Shown: positions 43,609-54,521, numbered from the stretch's first letter. The stretch: 64,000 bases of DNA from Lysobacterales bacterium (GCA_019510125.1 JAEKKX010000022.1:1-64000); one strand, 5' to 3'. The notes: generated from the letters alone by a model not told the origin. Translations and numbers: made by a program.

Positions 43609-44214
43609 ATGAAAAGCGCCGGCATCGCGCTGCTCGCCGCCCTGGCCCTGGTGGGCGGCCTCGTGCTCTGGCAGGCGTTGCGCCCCACGCCGCTGCCGCC
43701 GCCCAGTGCGGCCCATGTCCAGCTCGAGACCGACCGGCTGCACGCCGAAGCCGGACGTTCGCCGCCGTCCCTGCCCAGCCGCGAGGCGATGAACCAGGCC
43801 GCGGTCCGGACCACGAAGGAAGCGATGGCCCGCGGCGACGACGAGACCCGCGCCGGGTACGCCGCGGGCATCTTCTACGGCGCCTACCTCGCGAACACGC
43901 GGGCGCGGCCGGCCTGGTGTCAGCGCCACGGCGTCGACCTGGCGCCGTTCGTGAAGGCGTACGAGGCGACCCACGGAGAGGAACTGGCGCGTGCGCTGGC
44001 GATCTTCGCCAGGGCCGGGCTGACGCCCGAACAGTTCACCCGGGTGGACGCCCAACTGGCGGAACTGGTCGAACAGGACATGCGCGACCTCGTCCGCGAC
44101 ACCCATTTGCAGCCGCGGCAGGCCTGCGCCCTCTACAACGAAAAGGCGTCGGAGTTCGCGCGCGCCATCGCCCTGCCCCCCGAAGTCCACCAGGCGCTGT
44201 TCTCCGCGCACTGA
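43609..44214 (+). CDS. Hypothetical protein with an N-terminal membrane segment
   Basis: I do not recognise this 201-residue protein. It starts with one hydrophobic segment (SAGIALLAALALVGGLVLWQAL cut to about residues 4-24) that could be a signal-anchor. A Pro-rich stretch follows, then a mostly helical domain (AGYAAGIFYGAYLANTRARPAWCQRHGVDLAPFV in parts) with two cysteines that may pair. It would sit on the periplasmic side of the inner membrane. It is a single gene, convergent with the DUF1223 gene 85 bp downstream. Confidence 0.7.
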   Translation: MKSAGIALLAALALVGGLVLWQALRPTPLPPPSAAHVQLETDRLHAEAGRSPPSLPSREAMNQAAVRTTKEAMARGDDETRAGYAAGIFYGAYLANTRARPAWCQRHGVDLAPFVKAYEATHGEELARALAIFARAGLTPEQFTRVDAQLAELVEQDMRDLVRDTHLQPRQACALYNEKASEFARAIALPPEVHQALFSAH

Positions 44215-44299
44215 GCCGGCGGGCGCAGGCACGCACGACCGTCACGACCGCCCCGACCGGCGGCCTGCGCCGCCTCCGGCTTGCGGCACGCTTCCCGCC

Positions 44300-45085
44300 T
44301 CAGCGGCACGCCGCGCCCGCCAGCCGCAGCGACTGCAGGACGCGGCCGTCGTCGGCCTGCACGAACGCGGTGAAATCGCCTTCGGCGCCCGCCGGCAGTG
44401 CAAGCGTCCGCACCACCGGGGCGCCGTCCAGCCGCCACGGCCCCCACAGATCGACGACCACCCGGTCGTGATGCAGGGTGGCGCCGGCGTTTTCGCCGGC
44501 GCGGACGGGGCTCGTCCGTCCGTCCACGCTCCGCGCCAGCCATACCTCCGCCGCGGGCGCGCCCGCCACCGGCGCCGCGCCCAGGCGCAGGACGTCGCCT
44601 CCCTGCGCCCGCAGCAGGCGCAGCGCGAGGCCGGCGCGCGCGGGGCCGCCCGCGGCCTCCAGCGCGCGTCGCAGCATCGGCGCCGCGCGCCAGGTCACCT
44701 GCACGCGGGGGCCGATCATCACCTGCGGGGTGTAGACGGTCGATCCGCCGGCGGCGGCGACCCGTGCGCGCTGGCGCTGGGTGTGGCGCGGCGAAGCGAA
44801 GCGGTCGCGCCAGCCCAGCGCGTCCCAATAGTCGACGTGGAACGCCAGCCAGTTCGCGCCGTCCGCGCCGTCGGCGACACGGGCGGACAGCCAGCGATCG
44901 GCCGGCGGGCAACTGCTGCAGCCTTCCGAGGTGTAGAGCTCGACCAGCGGCACGATGCGATCGGCGCTGCGCACGCCGCAGGCGGGCGTCGCGGCGCGGG
45001 CAGCGGCGGCCATGCCGAAGACGGCGAAGAAAAGGACGGGTCGAGGCACGCTGGACTCCCGGTGTCGGATCGCTGGACGGATCAC
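44300..45085 (-). CDS. DUF1223 thioredoxin-fold protein
   Basis: The 261-residue protein has a signal-like N-terminus (VLFFAVFGMAAAARAA), then VELYTSEGCSSCPPADRWL with a CxxC pair, the usual opening of DUF1223. LAFHVDYWDALGWRDRFASP and YTPQVMIGP follow, both typical of the family. The fold is thioredoxin-like and the protein is probably exported. Its biochemical role is not established. ATG 45085 gives a long n-region. A GTG about 36 bp downstream (VPRPVLFF) would give a more normal signal peptide. Confidence 0.85.
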   Translation of the reverse strand: MIRPAIRHRESSVPRPVLFFAVFGMAAAARAATPACGVRSADRIVPLVELYTSEGCSSCPPADRWLSARVADGADGANWLAFHVDYWDALGWRDRFASPRHTQRQRARVAAAGGSTVYTPQVMIGPRVQVTWRAAPMLRRALEAAGGPARAGLALRLLRAQGGDVLRLGAAPVAGAPAAEVWLARSVDGRTSPVRAGENAGATLHHDRVVVDLWGPWRLDGAPVVRTLALPAGAEGDFTAFVQADDGRVLQSLRLAGAACR

Positions 45086-45184
45086 CGAATGGAGGCCGAC
45101 GGGAGGCCAGCGGTTGCGCGCGATTCACGGCACGGCGCGATTTGCTGCGATCATGCACGCGGTCCTCACGATCCACGCCTTCCG

Positions 45185-46222
45185 ATGCACGTCTTCCTGC
45201 GCCGCTTCCGCCCTGCCCTCGCCGCCTGTTCCCTGGTGCTGCTCGCCGCCTGCGGCGGCCCCACCCGGCCCACGCCGCCCGCGCCGACGGTCGTCTCGCC
45301 GTCGAAGCCGGTGAAGATCCGGATCGGCCTGGCGCTCGGCGGCGGCGCGGCCAAGGGCTTCGCCCACATCGGCGTGATCAAGATGCTGGAGGCCAACGGC
45401 TTCAAACCGGAGGTCGTCTCCGGCACCAGCGCCGGCAGCGTGGTCGGCGCGCTGTACGCCAGCGGCATGAACCCGTTCCAGATGCAGGAGAACGCGGTCG
45501 CGCTCGACCAGGCCGAGATCCGCGACGTCACCCTGTTCAACGGCGGCCTGGTGCGCGGCCAGAAGCTGCAGGACTACGTCAACCGGATGGTCGGCAACCG
45601 CCCGTTCGAGAAGCTCGCGCTGCCGTTCGCCGCGGTGTCGACGAAACTGGAGACCGGCGAGCGCATGGTGTTCGTGCGCGGCAACGTCGGCCAGGCCGTG
45701 CGCGCCTCGTGCAGCATCCCCGGCGTGTTCGAGCCGGTGAAGATCGGCGACCTGCACTACGTCGACGGCGGCGTGGTCAGCCCGGTGCCGGTGGACGCCG
45801 CGCGCCAGCTCGGCGCCGACTTCGTCATCGCCGTGGACATCTCGACCAAGACCACCGGCGAGACGCCGAAGAACATGCTCGGGGTGGTCAACCAGTCGAT
45901 CACGATCATGGGCCAGCGCCTCGGCGCGCAGGAGATGACCCGCGCCGACGTGGTGATCCGGCCGAAGGTCAACGACATCGGCGCCGCCGATTTCGAGCAG
46001 CGCAACCGCGCCATCCTCGAGGGCGAGAAGGCGGCGCTGGCGGCGATCCCGCAGATCCGGGCGAAGCTCGCGCAACTGCGCGAGACCCGCCAGCGCGCCG
46101 AGGCCGAACGCCTCGCCCGCGCCCGCGCCGCGGAAGAGGCGAAGCGGCCGAAGTGCGAAAAGCCGGGGCTGATCGGCGGGCTGTTCGGCAAGGACGAAAC
46201 ATGCGAGGCCCCGAACCGCTGA
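45185..46222 (+). CDS. Patatin-like phospholipase lipoprotein (RssA-like)
   Basis: The 345-residue precursor carries a lipobox (LLAAC) after a short signal peptide. The patatin catalytic pieces follow: GGGAAKGFAHIGV (oxyanion hole), GTSAGS with the nucleophile Ser, and DGGVVSPVP with the catalytic Asp. A charged helical tail of about 70 residues ends with KPGLIGGLFGKDE. It should hydrolyse acyl chains of lipids at the envelope. ATG 45185 begins the signal peptide. The open frame from 44468 is antisense to DUF1223. A strong hairpin terminator follows. Confidence 0.9.
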   Translation: MHVFLRRFRPALAACSLVLLAACGGPTRPTPPAPTVVSPSKPVKIRIGLALGGGAAKGFAHIGVIKMLEANGFKPEVVSGTSAGSVVGALYASGMNPFQMQENAVALDQAEIRDVTLFNGGLVRGQKLQDYVNRMVGNRPFEKLALPFAAVSTKLETGERMVFVRGNVGQAVRASCSIPGVFEPVKIGDLHYVDGGVVSPVPVDAARQLGADFVIAVDISTKTTGETPKNMLGVVNQSITIMGQRLGAQEMTRADVVIRPKVNDIGAADFEQRNRAILEGEKAALAAIPQIRAKLAQLRETRQRAEAERLARARAAEEAKRPKCEKPGLIGGLFGKDETCEAPNR

Positions 46223-46240
46223 GGCGTCACGGACGCCACG

Positions 46241-46269
46241 AAAAAGGGCCGGCGATGCCGGCCCTTTTT
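46241..46269. terminator. Bidirectional rho-independent terminator
   Basis: AAAAAGGGCCGGC, a GAT loop and the perfect complement ending in TTTTT form a strong stem between the convergent patatin and rhlE genes. T runs occur on both strands. Confidence 0.9.
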
Positions 46270-46294
46270 CGTCGTTCGGTGCGGCGACCGCCGC

Positions 46295-47671
<1,377 letters not shown>

Positions 47672-48003
47672 GTGATGGCTCCGGGGCATCCGGGGTGGAT
47701 GCGATGTGTCACTCGGAGCTTTCCGACCGCGCTGCGAGCTGGAAGAAACGGCGCGCCGGCTGGCGGACCGTGTTCGCGCGACGAAAGACGTGCGGAGCGC
47801 GCTGTGCGGCGGACGCCCGGTGGGCGCCGTGGACAGCGGCGGCGAGAGGAAAACGGACCCGCCGTGCGCGAAACGGGGCGGATGCTACGCGAAAACCCGG
47901 ACCTCCGCCAGCGGATTTTCCGGCAAGCGCCTGATTCCACGGGCGTTCGGCCCCGGTGCGGGGCGCGCCGTTCAGGCTTCCGCGGGTCCGGCGCTGCGGT
48001 CGT
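47672..48003. other. Leader or promoter region upstream of rhlE
   Basis: This 332-bp gap between rhlE and the beta-CASP gene has no coding signal that I trust. It presumably holds the rhlE promoter and a long 5' leader, as DEAD-box genes are often controlled through their leaders, but I see no clear box or structured element. Confidence 0.4.
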
Positions 48004-49377
48004 TCAGACGTCCAGGGTCAGTCCCGGATGGGCCAGGGTCGCGGTGACCCCGTACTTTTCGCCGATTTCGCCGGCCAGCGCCTCGCGCGCCTTGTCCTCG
48101 CCGTGGACCAGCGCCAGCGGCGGATGCCCCGCGAACTGGCCGTACCAGTCCATCAGCCCGTGCTGGTCGGTGTGCGCGGACAGGCCGCCGACCGTGTGCA
48201 CGTGCGCGCCGACGCGGACGTCGTGGCCGTGGATGCGGACCCACTTGGCGCCGTCGACGATCCGCCGGCCGGTGGTGCCCTGGGCCTGGTAGCCGACGAA
48301 CATCATGTGGGTCTGGCGGCGATGCAGGCGGTGGCGCATGTGGTGCAGGATGCGGCCCGCATTGGCCATGCCCGAGCCGGCGATCACGATCAGCCCGCGC
48401 TCGATCCGGTTGATCGCCATCGACTCGTCCACGGTCTCGGTGATCCGCAGGTTGGGCATGCGGAACGGGTTCGGACGCTCGCGCCAGACCGCCCGCGCCT
48501 CCTCGTCGAACAGGTCCTGGTGGCGGTCGTAGACCTCGACCACCTTCGCGGCCATCGGGCTGTCGAGGAAGATCTGCCAGCGCGACATCTTCCATTCGTC
48601 CCAGTGCTTGGCGAACCAGTACAGCAGCTCCTGGCTGCGCCCGACCGCGAACGCCGGGATCAGCACGGCGCCGCCGCCGCGCCAGGCGTCGTCGAGGATC
48701 TCGCCGATCTCGCCGACGGTCGCCACGCGCTCGCGGTGCAGGCGATCGCCGTAGGTCGATTCCATCAGCACCAGGTCGGCCCGGGTGATCGCGGCCGGGT
48801 CGCGCAGGATCGGCGTGCCCTTCGGCCCCAGGTCGCCGGAGAAGACGAGCGTGCGCCCGTCGGCGCGCAGCTCGACGCAGCTCGACCCGAGGATGTGCCC
48901 GGCCTCGCGGAACGTCGCCTCGACGGCCGGCAGCACCTCGGTCGGCGCGTCGTAGGGCAGCGGCCGCAGTTGGCGCAGCGCGTCGCGCACATCGTCCTTC
49001 GTGTACAGCGGCACCGCCTCGGGTTCGCCGCGCTGGCGGTGCTTGTTGGCGCGGGCCGCCTCGCTCTCGGCGATGCCGGCGGCGTCCATCAGCATGATCG
49101 GCATCAGGTCGGCGGTCGCCCGCTGCGCGAAGATCGGCCCGTCGAAACCGCGCTTGACCAGCAGCGGAATGCGGCCGATGTGGTCGATGTGGGCATGGCT
49201 GACGATCAGCGCGTCGAGCGACGCCGGCTCGAACGCGAACGCATCGGTGTTGCGGGCCTCGGCCTCGGGGCTGCCCTGGATCATCCCGCAGTCGAGCAGC
49301 AGGCGCTTGCCGGCGGCCTCGACCAGGTGCAGGGAGCCGGTCACCTCGCCGGCGGCGCCGTGGAAGCTGATGCGCAT
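48004..49377 (-). CDS. Beta-CASP metallo-beta-lactamase fold ribonuclease
   Basis: The 457-residue protein has the metal motif SHAHIDHIG (HxHxDH), the second His in REAGHILGSS, Asp in FSGDLG, the beta-CASP insertion starting at PAFAVGRSQELLYW, and the final motifs GTTGRRIVDGA and VGGLSAHTDQ. This matches the bacterial CPSF73-like (YsiP-type) RNA-processing enzymes. ATG 49377 is the family start. It is monocistronic, 627 bp upstream of the rhlE stop-side neighbours in genome order, and both genes serve RNA metabolism, though no direct link is shown. Confidence 0.9.
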   Translation of the reverse strand: MRISFHGAAGEVTGSLHLVEAAGKRLLLDCGMIQGSPEAEARNTDAFAFEPASLDALIVSHAHIDHIGRIPLLVKRGFDGPIFAQRATADLMPIMLMDAAGIAESEAARANKHRQRGEPEAVPLYTKDDVRDALRQLRPLPYDAPTEVLPAVEATFREAGHILGSSCVELRADGRTLVFSGDLGPKGTPILRDPAAITRADLVLMESTYGDRLHRERVATVGEIGEILDDAWRGGGAVLIPAFAVGRSQELLYWFAKHWDEWKMSRWQIFLDSPMAAKVVEVYDRHQDLFDEEARAVWRERPNPFRMPNLRITETVDESMAINRIERGLIVIAGSGMANAGRILHHMRHRLHRRQTHMMFVGYQAQGTTGRRIVDGAKWVRIHGHDVRVGAHVHTVGGLSAHTDQHGLMDWYGQFAGHPPLALVHGEDKAREALAGEIGEKYGVTATLAHPGLTLDV

Positions 49378-49479
49378 GCGTCGTCTCCGTCCAACCGATC
49401 CATTCAACCGGTCGACACCATGGCGCAGATGGCCGGCCCCGACAAGGGCAAGGCCGTGGGCGGATCCGGAAACGACGCA

Positions 49480-49496
49480 GGCCCGCATCGCGGGCC
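49480..49496. terminator. Short GC hairpin in the gap after the secreted-protein gene
   Basis: GGCCCGC-ATC-GCGGGCC forms a perfect 7-bp stem about 117 bp beyond the stop at 49614 (minus strand). No T run is present. The rest of the 236-bp gap shows nothing clear. Confidence 0.4.
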
Positions 49497-49613
49497 CGCG
49501 TCGGCAAGGCCGCCCGGCGCAGACCCGCGCGGCGGGCCTCGCGAACCGGGAAAGCCCGTCCGGCGGCAGGGCGAGGCCGTGCCGCCGGGAAGGATCAGGC
49601 GGGAAGGATCAGA

Positions 49614-50669
49614 TCAGGGACGTCCCGGCGTGCGGCAGCAGCGGCCGTAGGCCACGCCCTGGTTCGCGGCGGTCCCCTGGTTGTTGAAGGCGCAATAGTA
49701 GGCCTCCGCATCGGTGACGATGCGGCTGGTCACCAGCCGGCCGTCGAAGCTCGACATGCTGCAGCCGCCGCCGGTCATCACGTAGCCGCTCGGGCAGGTC
49801 GGCGACAGCACGCTGCCGAACGCGCCGGCGTTGACCACCGTCGGCAGCGAACTGACTTCGGTGCAGTCGAGCGCAGTGGCCTGCGGGTGGATGTAGTAGC
49901 CGACGAGATCGGCGACCACATGGGTCTGGGCATAGGTGTAGAGGCTGAGGTCCTGGCTGGCGTCGTCCTGGTTGAGCTTGACCACCGCGAGGTTGCCGCG
50001 GATGTCGCCGGCGACGTAGTTCACGGTCGCCGCCAGCGGCCTGGCGCCGCCGAAGGGGTACGCGGTGATGTAGCCGGCGGCGGCGGGCGTGACCACGGTG
50101 AAGTTGATCACCGCGGCCGCGAACGGCCCGGCCGCCCCGACGCCGCAATCGCCGGCGTCGCCGCCCTGGGCGGTGAAGCTGGCGGTTTCGGAGACGTCGA
50201 AGCTGCGCTCGCCGTTGGCCGGGATGGTGCCGCCGGCGACGCGGGTGTCGATGATGCGGCAGGGCGTGACCGGGACGAACACCAGGTCGTTGGCGATTTC
50301 GCCCAGCGCCTTGGTCGGGCGACGCAGCGAGCCGTTCGCCATCGCGGCGATCATGTTGCCCGAGGCGGTCCGGCCGCGGCTGTCGGTCAGGAAGGCGTCG
50401 TTCATCGCGCGGAAGGTCGGCGCGTTCGCCGCCACGCTCAGGCTGCCGAGGGTGGCCTTGGCGAAGATCGGCCCCATGTCCCGGGCCCACTCGTGCACGT
50501 CGGCGCCATAGACGCGCTGCACGTGGACGCCCCACTTGAGGACGATGCGATGGACCAGTTCGCCGCGCACGGTGCGCGGCTTGGACGCGGCGTCGGCGAC
50601 GCCGGAAAATGCGGATGCGAAGGAAAGGACGCAGGCCAGGACGGCCGCGACAGGCGGACGGAACTTCAC
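49614..50669 (-). CDS. Secreted Cys-rich protein with VPVTPCR domain, paralogue 1
   Basis: The 351-residue product (GTG start, GGAG site) has a signal peptide (AAVLACVLSFASAFSGVADA). A helical region comes next (LVHRIVLKWGVHVQRVYG). The central domain begins VFVPVTPCRIIDTR and ends YTYAQTHVVADLVGYYIHP, a beta-rich domain seen repeatedly in secreted proteins of Acidobacteria and Xanthomonadales. The C-terminal part carries six or more cysteines and ends GRCCRTPGRP. Function unknown. It is a close paralogue of the gene upstream at 50872, with the same layout. Confidence 0.8.
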   Translation of the reverse strand: MKFRPPVAAVLACVLSFASAFSGVADAASKPRTVRGELVHRIVLKWGVHVQRVYGADVHEWARDMGPIFAKATLGSLSVAANAPTFRAMNDAFLTDSRGRTASGNMIAAMANGSLRRPTKALGEIANDLVFVPVTPCRIIDTRVAGGTIPANGERSFDVSETASFTAQGGDAGDCGVGAAGPFAAAVINFTVVTPAAAGYITAYPFGGARPLAATVNYVAGDIRGNLAVVKLNQDDASQDLSLYTYAQTHVVADLVGYYIHPQATALDCTEVSSLPTVVNAGAFGSVLSPTCPSGYVMTGGGCSMSSFDGRLVTSRIVTDAEAYYCAFNNQGTAANQGVAYGRCCRTPGRP

Positions 50670-50786
50670 GGTGCGGAACTCCTCGAGGGATGGATGGCCG
50701 CCCGGACCCCCCGGGCGGCATGAGGCCGCCTATGGTGCCGCATCCGGATGACGAAAGTGAGATGCCCCCCTTCACCCCCGGTACGC

Positions 50787-50814
50787 GGAAGGGCCCGCTT
50801 GCGCGGGCCCTTCC
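50787..50814. terminator. Hairpin between the two paralogous secreted-protein genes
   Basis: GGAAGGGCCCGC and its perfect complement around a TTGC loop lie 58 bp after the stop of the upstream paralogue (minus strand), followed by CGGAG. It could separate the two transcripts. Confidence 0.6.
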
Positions 50815-50871
50815 GGAGCGCGCGGCCGCCATCGGCGGCCACGACGTCTTGACGCGAGACTCCGGCGCGGA

Positions 50872-51903
50872 TCAGCGACCCGGCACGCGGCAGCAGGTGC
50901 GCGATGCGCGCAACTCGGCCGCGGCCGCACCGTTGTTCTGCGCCGAGCAGGTGCCGCCGTGCTGGAACACGAACGGCATCTGCCAACTGCCCGCCTCGCA
51001 GTTGGTGGCGGTCATCGTGTAGCCGGTCGGGCAGGCCGGCGCGGTGACGTTCGCGGTGTTGCCGGCGGCGACGCTGGTGATGGTGTTCGCGGTGTCCTGG
51101 CACTGCAGCGCGGTGGCCGCCGGGTTGATGTAGTAACCGACGATGTCGGCGACCACGTGGGTCTGCGCGTATGAATAGATGGTCATTTCCGGAGCCGCCG
51201 ACCCCTGGTCGAGCTGGACGATCGCGAAGTTGCCGCGGATGTCGCCGGCGGAGTAGTTCACGGTCGCCGCGAGCGGCCGGGTCGCGCCGTACGGATAAGC
51301 GGTGATGTAGCCCGCGATGGACGGCGTGACCACGGTGAAATTGACCGCGACCGCGGCGAAGGAGCCGGCGGCGCCGGCGCCGCCGCAGTTGCTGGCATCG
51401 CCGCCCTGGAAGCTGTAGTTGCTGACCGCGGTGACGTCGACATCGCGGGTGCCGTTGGCGGGGATGGCGCCGCCGGCGACCCGGGTGTCGAGGATGCGGC
51501 AGGGCGTGACCGGCACGTACACCAGGTCGCTGGCGGCATCGCCGAGCACCTTGGCGATCCTGGTGCCGCTGGCGGCCGAGGCGGCCTGCAGCGAAGGCGA
51601 GCCGGGCTTGCCACCGCTGACCAGCAATTCGTCGTTCATCCGGTCGAACGTCTTGGCGTCGGCGGCGCGGCGCAGCGCTTCGATCGAGGACTTCGCGAAC
51701 ACCGACCCCATGCCGTCCGCCCAGCGGCGGACATCGGCCTTGTAGGCCTCTTGGACGTGACCGCCCCACTTCAGGACGATCCGGCGGACCAGTTCGGCGC
51801 GCTCCGAGTTGGGCTGGCGGCCGGCAGCGAGCGCGTCCTGGCTCATGGCGACGAGGGGGAGCGCGAGCGCGAGGCAGGCGGCAAGCAGATTCGGGCTTTT
51901 CAC
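50872..51903 (-). CDS. Secreted Cys-rich protein with VPVTPCR domain, paralogue 2
   Basis: The 343-residue product has a signal peptide (LLAACLALALPLVAMSQDALA) and the same order as its neighbour: helical part (LVRRIVLKWGGHVQEAYK), central domain from VYVPVTPCRILDTR to YSYAQTHVVADIVGYYINP, and a cysteine-containing C-terminus ending RTCCRVPGR. GTG 51903 has an AAGGTG site six bases upstream and is preferred to the GTG at 51912. The two genes form a tandem duplication with strong conservation of the central domain and divergence at the C-terminus. Function unknown. Confidence 0.8.
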   Translation of the reverse strand: MKSPNLLAACLALALPLVAMSQDALAAGRQPNSERAELVRRIVLKWGGHVQEAYKADVRRWADGMGSVFAKSSIEALRRAADAKTFDRMNDELLVSGGKPGSPSLQAASAASGTRIAKVLGDAASDLVYVPVTPCRILDTRVAGGAIPANGTRDVDVTAVSNYSFQGGDASNCGGAGAAGSFAAVAVNFTVVTPSIAGYITAYPYGATRPLAATVNYSAGDIRGNFAIVQLDQGSAAPEMTIYSYAQTHVVADIVGYYINPAATALQCQDTANTITSVAAGNTANVTAPACPTGYTMTATNCEAGSWQMPFVFQHGGTCSAQNNGAAAAELRASRTCCRVPGR

Positions 51904-52052
51904 TGGTTTCACCTTGTTCGGGAAGGAGGGACGGGACGGCGACCGTCGATCGCGAGCGGTCTGTGCTCTTGAACGCAAACCTGCTGGCCCAGGGGACAGG
52001 CCCGGCCGCGACGCCATGACCTTCGACACCGGACCGCGGCCGCGGCCGGCGC

Positions 52053-52058
52053 TAGAGT
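52053..52058 (+). promoter_or_regulatory. Possible -10 element (TAGAGT) of the M13 peptidase gene
   Basis: GCGCTAGAGTCG lies 58 bp before the GTG start in the 213-bp divergent region. It resembles the CTAGACT sequences before two other plus-strand genes in this window. Confidence 0.3.
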
Positions 52059-52116
52059 CGCGGCACGCCCCGACCGGGGCCTGCCCTCATCCCACGCCCG
52101 CCGGGCCGGAGACTCC

Positions 52117-54228
52117 GTGAACGCTCGTCCTTCCGCTTCCCCCAACCCCCGCCTGCTCCTGCTCTCCGCCGCCGTCGCCGTCGCCGTCGCGGGGGTCGCC
52201 CTGGTGGGCGCCGATGCCGCGTTCGCCGCGAAGCCCGCCCGTGCGGCCGCGCCGACGCTCGACCAGAGCAAGCTGCCGCCGTTCAACCAGTTCAAGGCCA
52301 CCGACATCGACGCCTCGAAGAACGTCTGCAACAACCTCGGGGACTACGTCAACGGCAAGTGGCTGGCCACGAATGCGATCCCCGGCGATCGCACGTCCTG
52401 GGGCGCCTTCGAGATGCTCGCCGAGCGCTCGCTGGCGGTGCAGCACCAGTTGGCCGAACGCGCCGCCGCCGATCCGAAGGCGACCGGCGTCGAGAAGCTG
52501 GTCGGCGATTTCTGGGCCACCGGCATGGACGAGAAGGCGATCGAAGCCCAGGGCATCAAGCCGCTGAACAGCCGCCTGGCCGAGATCGACGGCCTCACCG
52601 ATGGCGCCTCGGTCGCCCAGTACCTGCGCGACACCGCCGCCCGCGGCGAGAACGTCCTGTTCAGCTTCGGCCCGAGCCCGGACTTCAAGGACTCCAACGT
52701 CAACATCGCCTACGCCTTCCAGGGCGGCCTCGGCCTGCCCGACAAGGCCTACTACTTCGACGCCGACAAGAAGGACAAGCTCGAGGCCTACCAGCAGCAC
52801 GTCGCGAAGGTGCTGGCGCTGTCGGGCATCCCGGCCGCCGACGCCGCCAGGCAGGCGAAGGACGTGATCGCGTTCGAGACCCGCCTCGCCGGGGTGTCCA
52901 AGTCCAGCGAGGAGCTCTCGCGCGACATGGCGCTGTCCTACAACCCGGTGACCCCGGCCCAGGCCGACGCGCTCGCGCCGAACTTCCCGTGGACGAAGTT
53001 CTTCGAATCGCAGGACGTCGCGGTGCCGAAGATGTTCTCGCTGGCGATCCCCGCCTTCCACCAGGAAGTCAGCAAGATGCTGGGCGATACCCCGGTCGCG
53101 GCGTGGAAGAGCTACCTGCGCTTCCACACCGTGGACGGCGCCTCGCCGTTCCTCAGCGCGGCCTTCGTCCAGGAGAACTTCGACTTCTACAGCCGTGCCA
53201 TGCGCGGCCAGAAGGAAATGAAGCCGCGCTGGAAGCGCGTGCTCGGCACGATCGAGGGCGAAGCCGGCGAAGCGCTGGGCCAGCTCTACGTGAAGGCGGC
53301 GTTCCCGGCCGAGTCCAAGGTGCGGATGGAGCAGCTCGTGCAGAACCTGCGCGACGCGCTCAAGCTGCGCATCGAGCAGTTGACCTGGATGAGCCCCGAG
53401 ACCAAGCAGAAGGCGCTGCAGAAGTGGGCCGCGTTCACGCCCAAGATCGGCTACCCCGACAAGTGGCGCGACTTCTCCGGGCTCAAGACCTCGCGCAGCA
53501 GCTACGTCGACAACATCCTTGCCGGCAACGCGTTCAACTACCGCTACGAGCTGGCCAAGATCGGCAAGCCGGTCGACAAGACCGAATGGGGCATGAGCCC
53601 GCAGACGGTCAACGCCTACTACAACCCGCAGCAGAACGAGATCGTGTTCCCGGCGGCGATCCTGCAGCCGCCGTTCTTCGACCCGAAGGCCGACGATCCG
53701 GTCAACTACGGCGGCATCGGCACGGTCATCGGCCACGAAATGATCCACGGCTACGACGACCAGGGCAGCCGCTTCGGGCCCACCGGCAACTTCGAGAACT
53801 GGTGGACCGACGCCGACGCCAAGGGTTTCGAGGCGCTCACCGACAAGCTGATCGCGCAGTTCGACGGCTATGAGGCCGCGCCGGGCAAGCACGTCAACGG
53901 CAAGCTGACGCTGGGCGAGAACATCGCCGATCTCGGCGGCATCAACGTCGCCTACGACGCGATGCGCCACGCCACCGCCGGCAAGCCCGACCCGATGATC
54001 GACGGCATGACCCGCGACCAGCGCTTCTTCCTGAACTTCGGCACCATCTGGCGCCGCAACTTCACCCCGAAGGAGCTCGAAGTCCGGCTGGTGACCGACC
54101 CGCACGCCCCGGCCAACTTCCGCGCCATCGGCGCCCCGTCGAACATGCCGGCGTTCGCCAACGCGTTCCAGTGCAAGGCCGGCGACGCCATGGTCCGCGA
54201 CGGCGACAAGCGCATCCAGATCTGGTGA
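52117..54228 (+). CDS. M13 family zinc endopeptidase (neprilysin/PepO-like)
   Basis: The 703-residue precursor has a signal peptide (LLLLSAAVAVAVAGVALVGADAAFA cut near 38). The N-terminal M13 domain follows (CNNLGDYVNGKWLATNAIPGD in parts), then the catalytic domain with NAYYNPQQNEIVFPAAIL and HEMIH at 540-544. The third zinc ligand Glu is in LGENIADLGG, and the end is CKAGDAMVRDGDKRIQIW-like. These enzymes cut short peptides in the periplasm or outside the cell. It starts with GTG, shortly after a possible -10 box. A second M13 gene begins at 63547, so the family is duplicated around the lipid operon. Confidence 0.93.
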   Translation: MNARPSASPNPRLLLLSAAVAVAVAGVALVGADAAFAAKPARAAAPTLDQSKLPPFNQFKATDIDASKNVCNNLGDYVNGKWLATNAIPGDRTSWGAFEMLAERSLAVQHQLAERAAADPKATGVEKLVGDFWATGMDEKAIEAQGIKPLNSRLAEIDGLTDGASVAQYLRDTAARGENVLFSFGPSPDFKDSNVNIAYAFQGGLGLPDKAYYFDADKKDKLEAYQQHVAKVLALSGIPAADAARQAKDVIAFETRLAGVSKSSEELSRDMALSYNPVTPAQADALAPNFPWTKFFESQDVAVPKMFSLAIPAFHQEVSKMLGDTPVAAWKSYLRFHTVDGASPFLSAAFVQENFDFYSRAMRGQKEMKPRWKRVLGTIEGEAGEALGQLYVKAAFPAESKVRMEQLVQNLRDALKLRIEQLTWMSPETKQKALQKWAAFTPKIGYPDKWRDFSGLKTSRSSYVDNILAGNAFNYRYELAKIGKPVDKTEWGMSPQTVNAYYNPQQNEIVFPAAILQPPFFDPKADDPVNYGGIGTVIGHEMIHGYDDQGSRFGPTGNFENWWTDADAKGFEALTDKLIAQFDGYEAAPGKHVNGKLTLGENIADLGGINVAYDAMRHATAGKPDPMIDGMTRDQRFFLNFGTIWRRNFTPKELEVRLVTDPHAPANFRAIGAPSNMPAFANAFQCKAGDAMVRDGDKRIQIW

Positions 54229-54280
54229 GACCACGCGCAGGACGGCGCACCGCGCCGTCCTGCGCCGGGCGAGCTGCACG

Positions 54281-54306
54281 AAGGCCCGGCCCCTGCCGGG
54301 CCTTTC
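54281..54306 (+). terminator. Terminator after the M13 peptidase gene
   Basis: AAGGCCCGGC and GCCGGGCCTT pair around CCCT and are followed by TCG. A second perfect hairpin built on CAGGACGGCG lies just before it at 54238-54262. The rest of the gap up to 54521 contains only a C-rich CCCCCGCCG repeat near 54378. Confidence 0.7.
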
Positions 54307-54521
54307 GTCGTTGCGGATGCATCCGTCGCCGCGCCGGCGCCGTATCCCCCGGCGTGGACATCGTGACGACCGCCCCCTTTCCCCCGCCGCCCCCGCCGCC
54401 CCCGCGGACGCCTGCGCGCCGCGCAGGCGCGGGCGCGCACTCCTCGGCCGCACCGCTTGCGGTCGTGCATCTTGCGATGGGTCCGCGCGAGCCCTTGTCG
54501 CGGCGGACGATGTCGCTGAAC

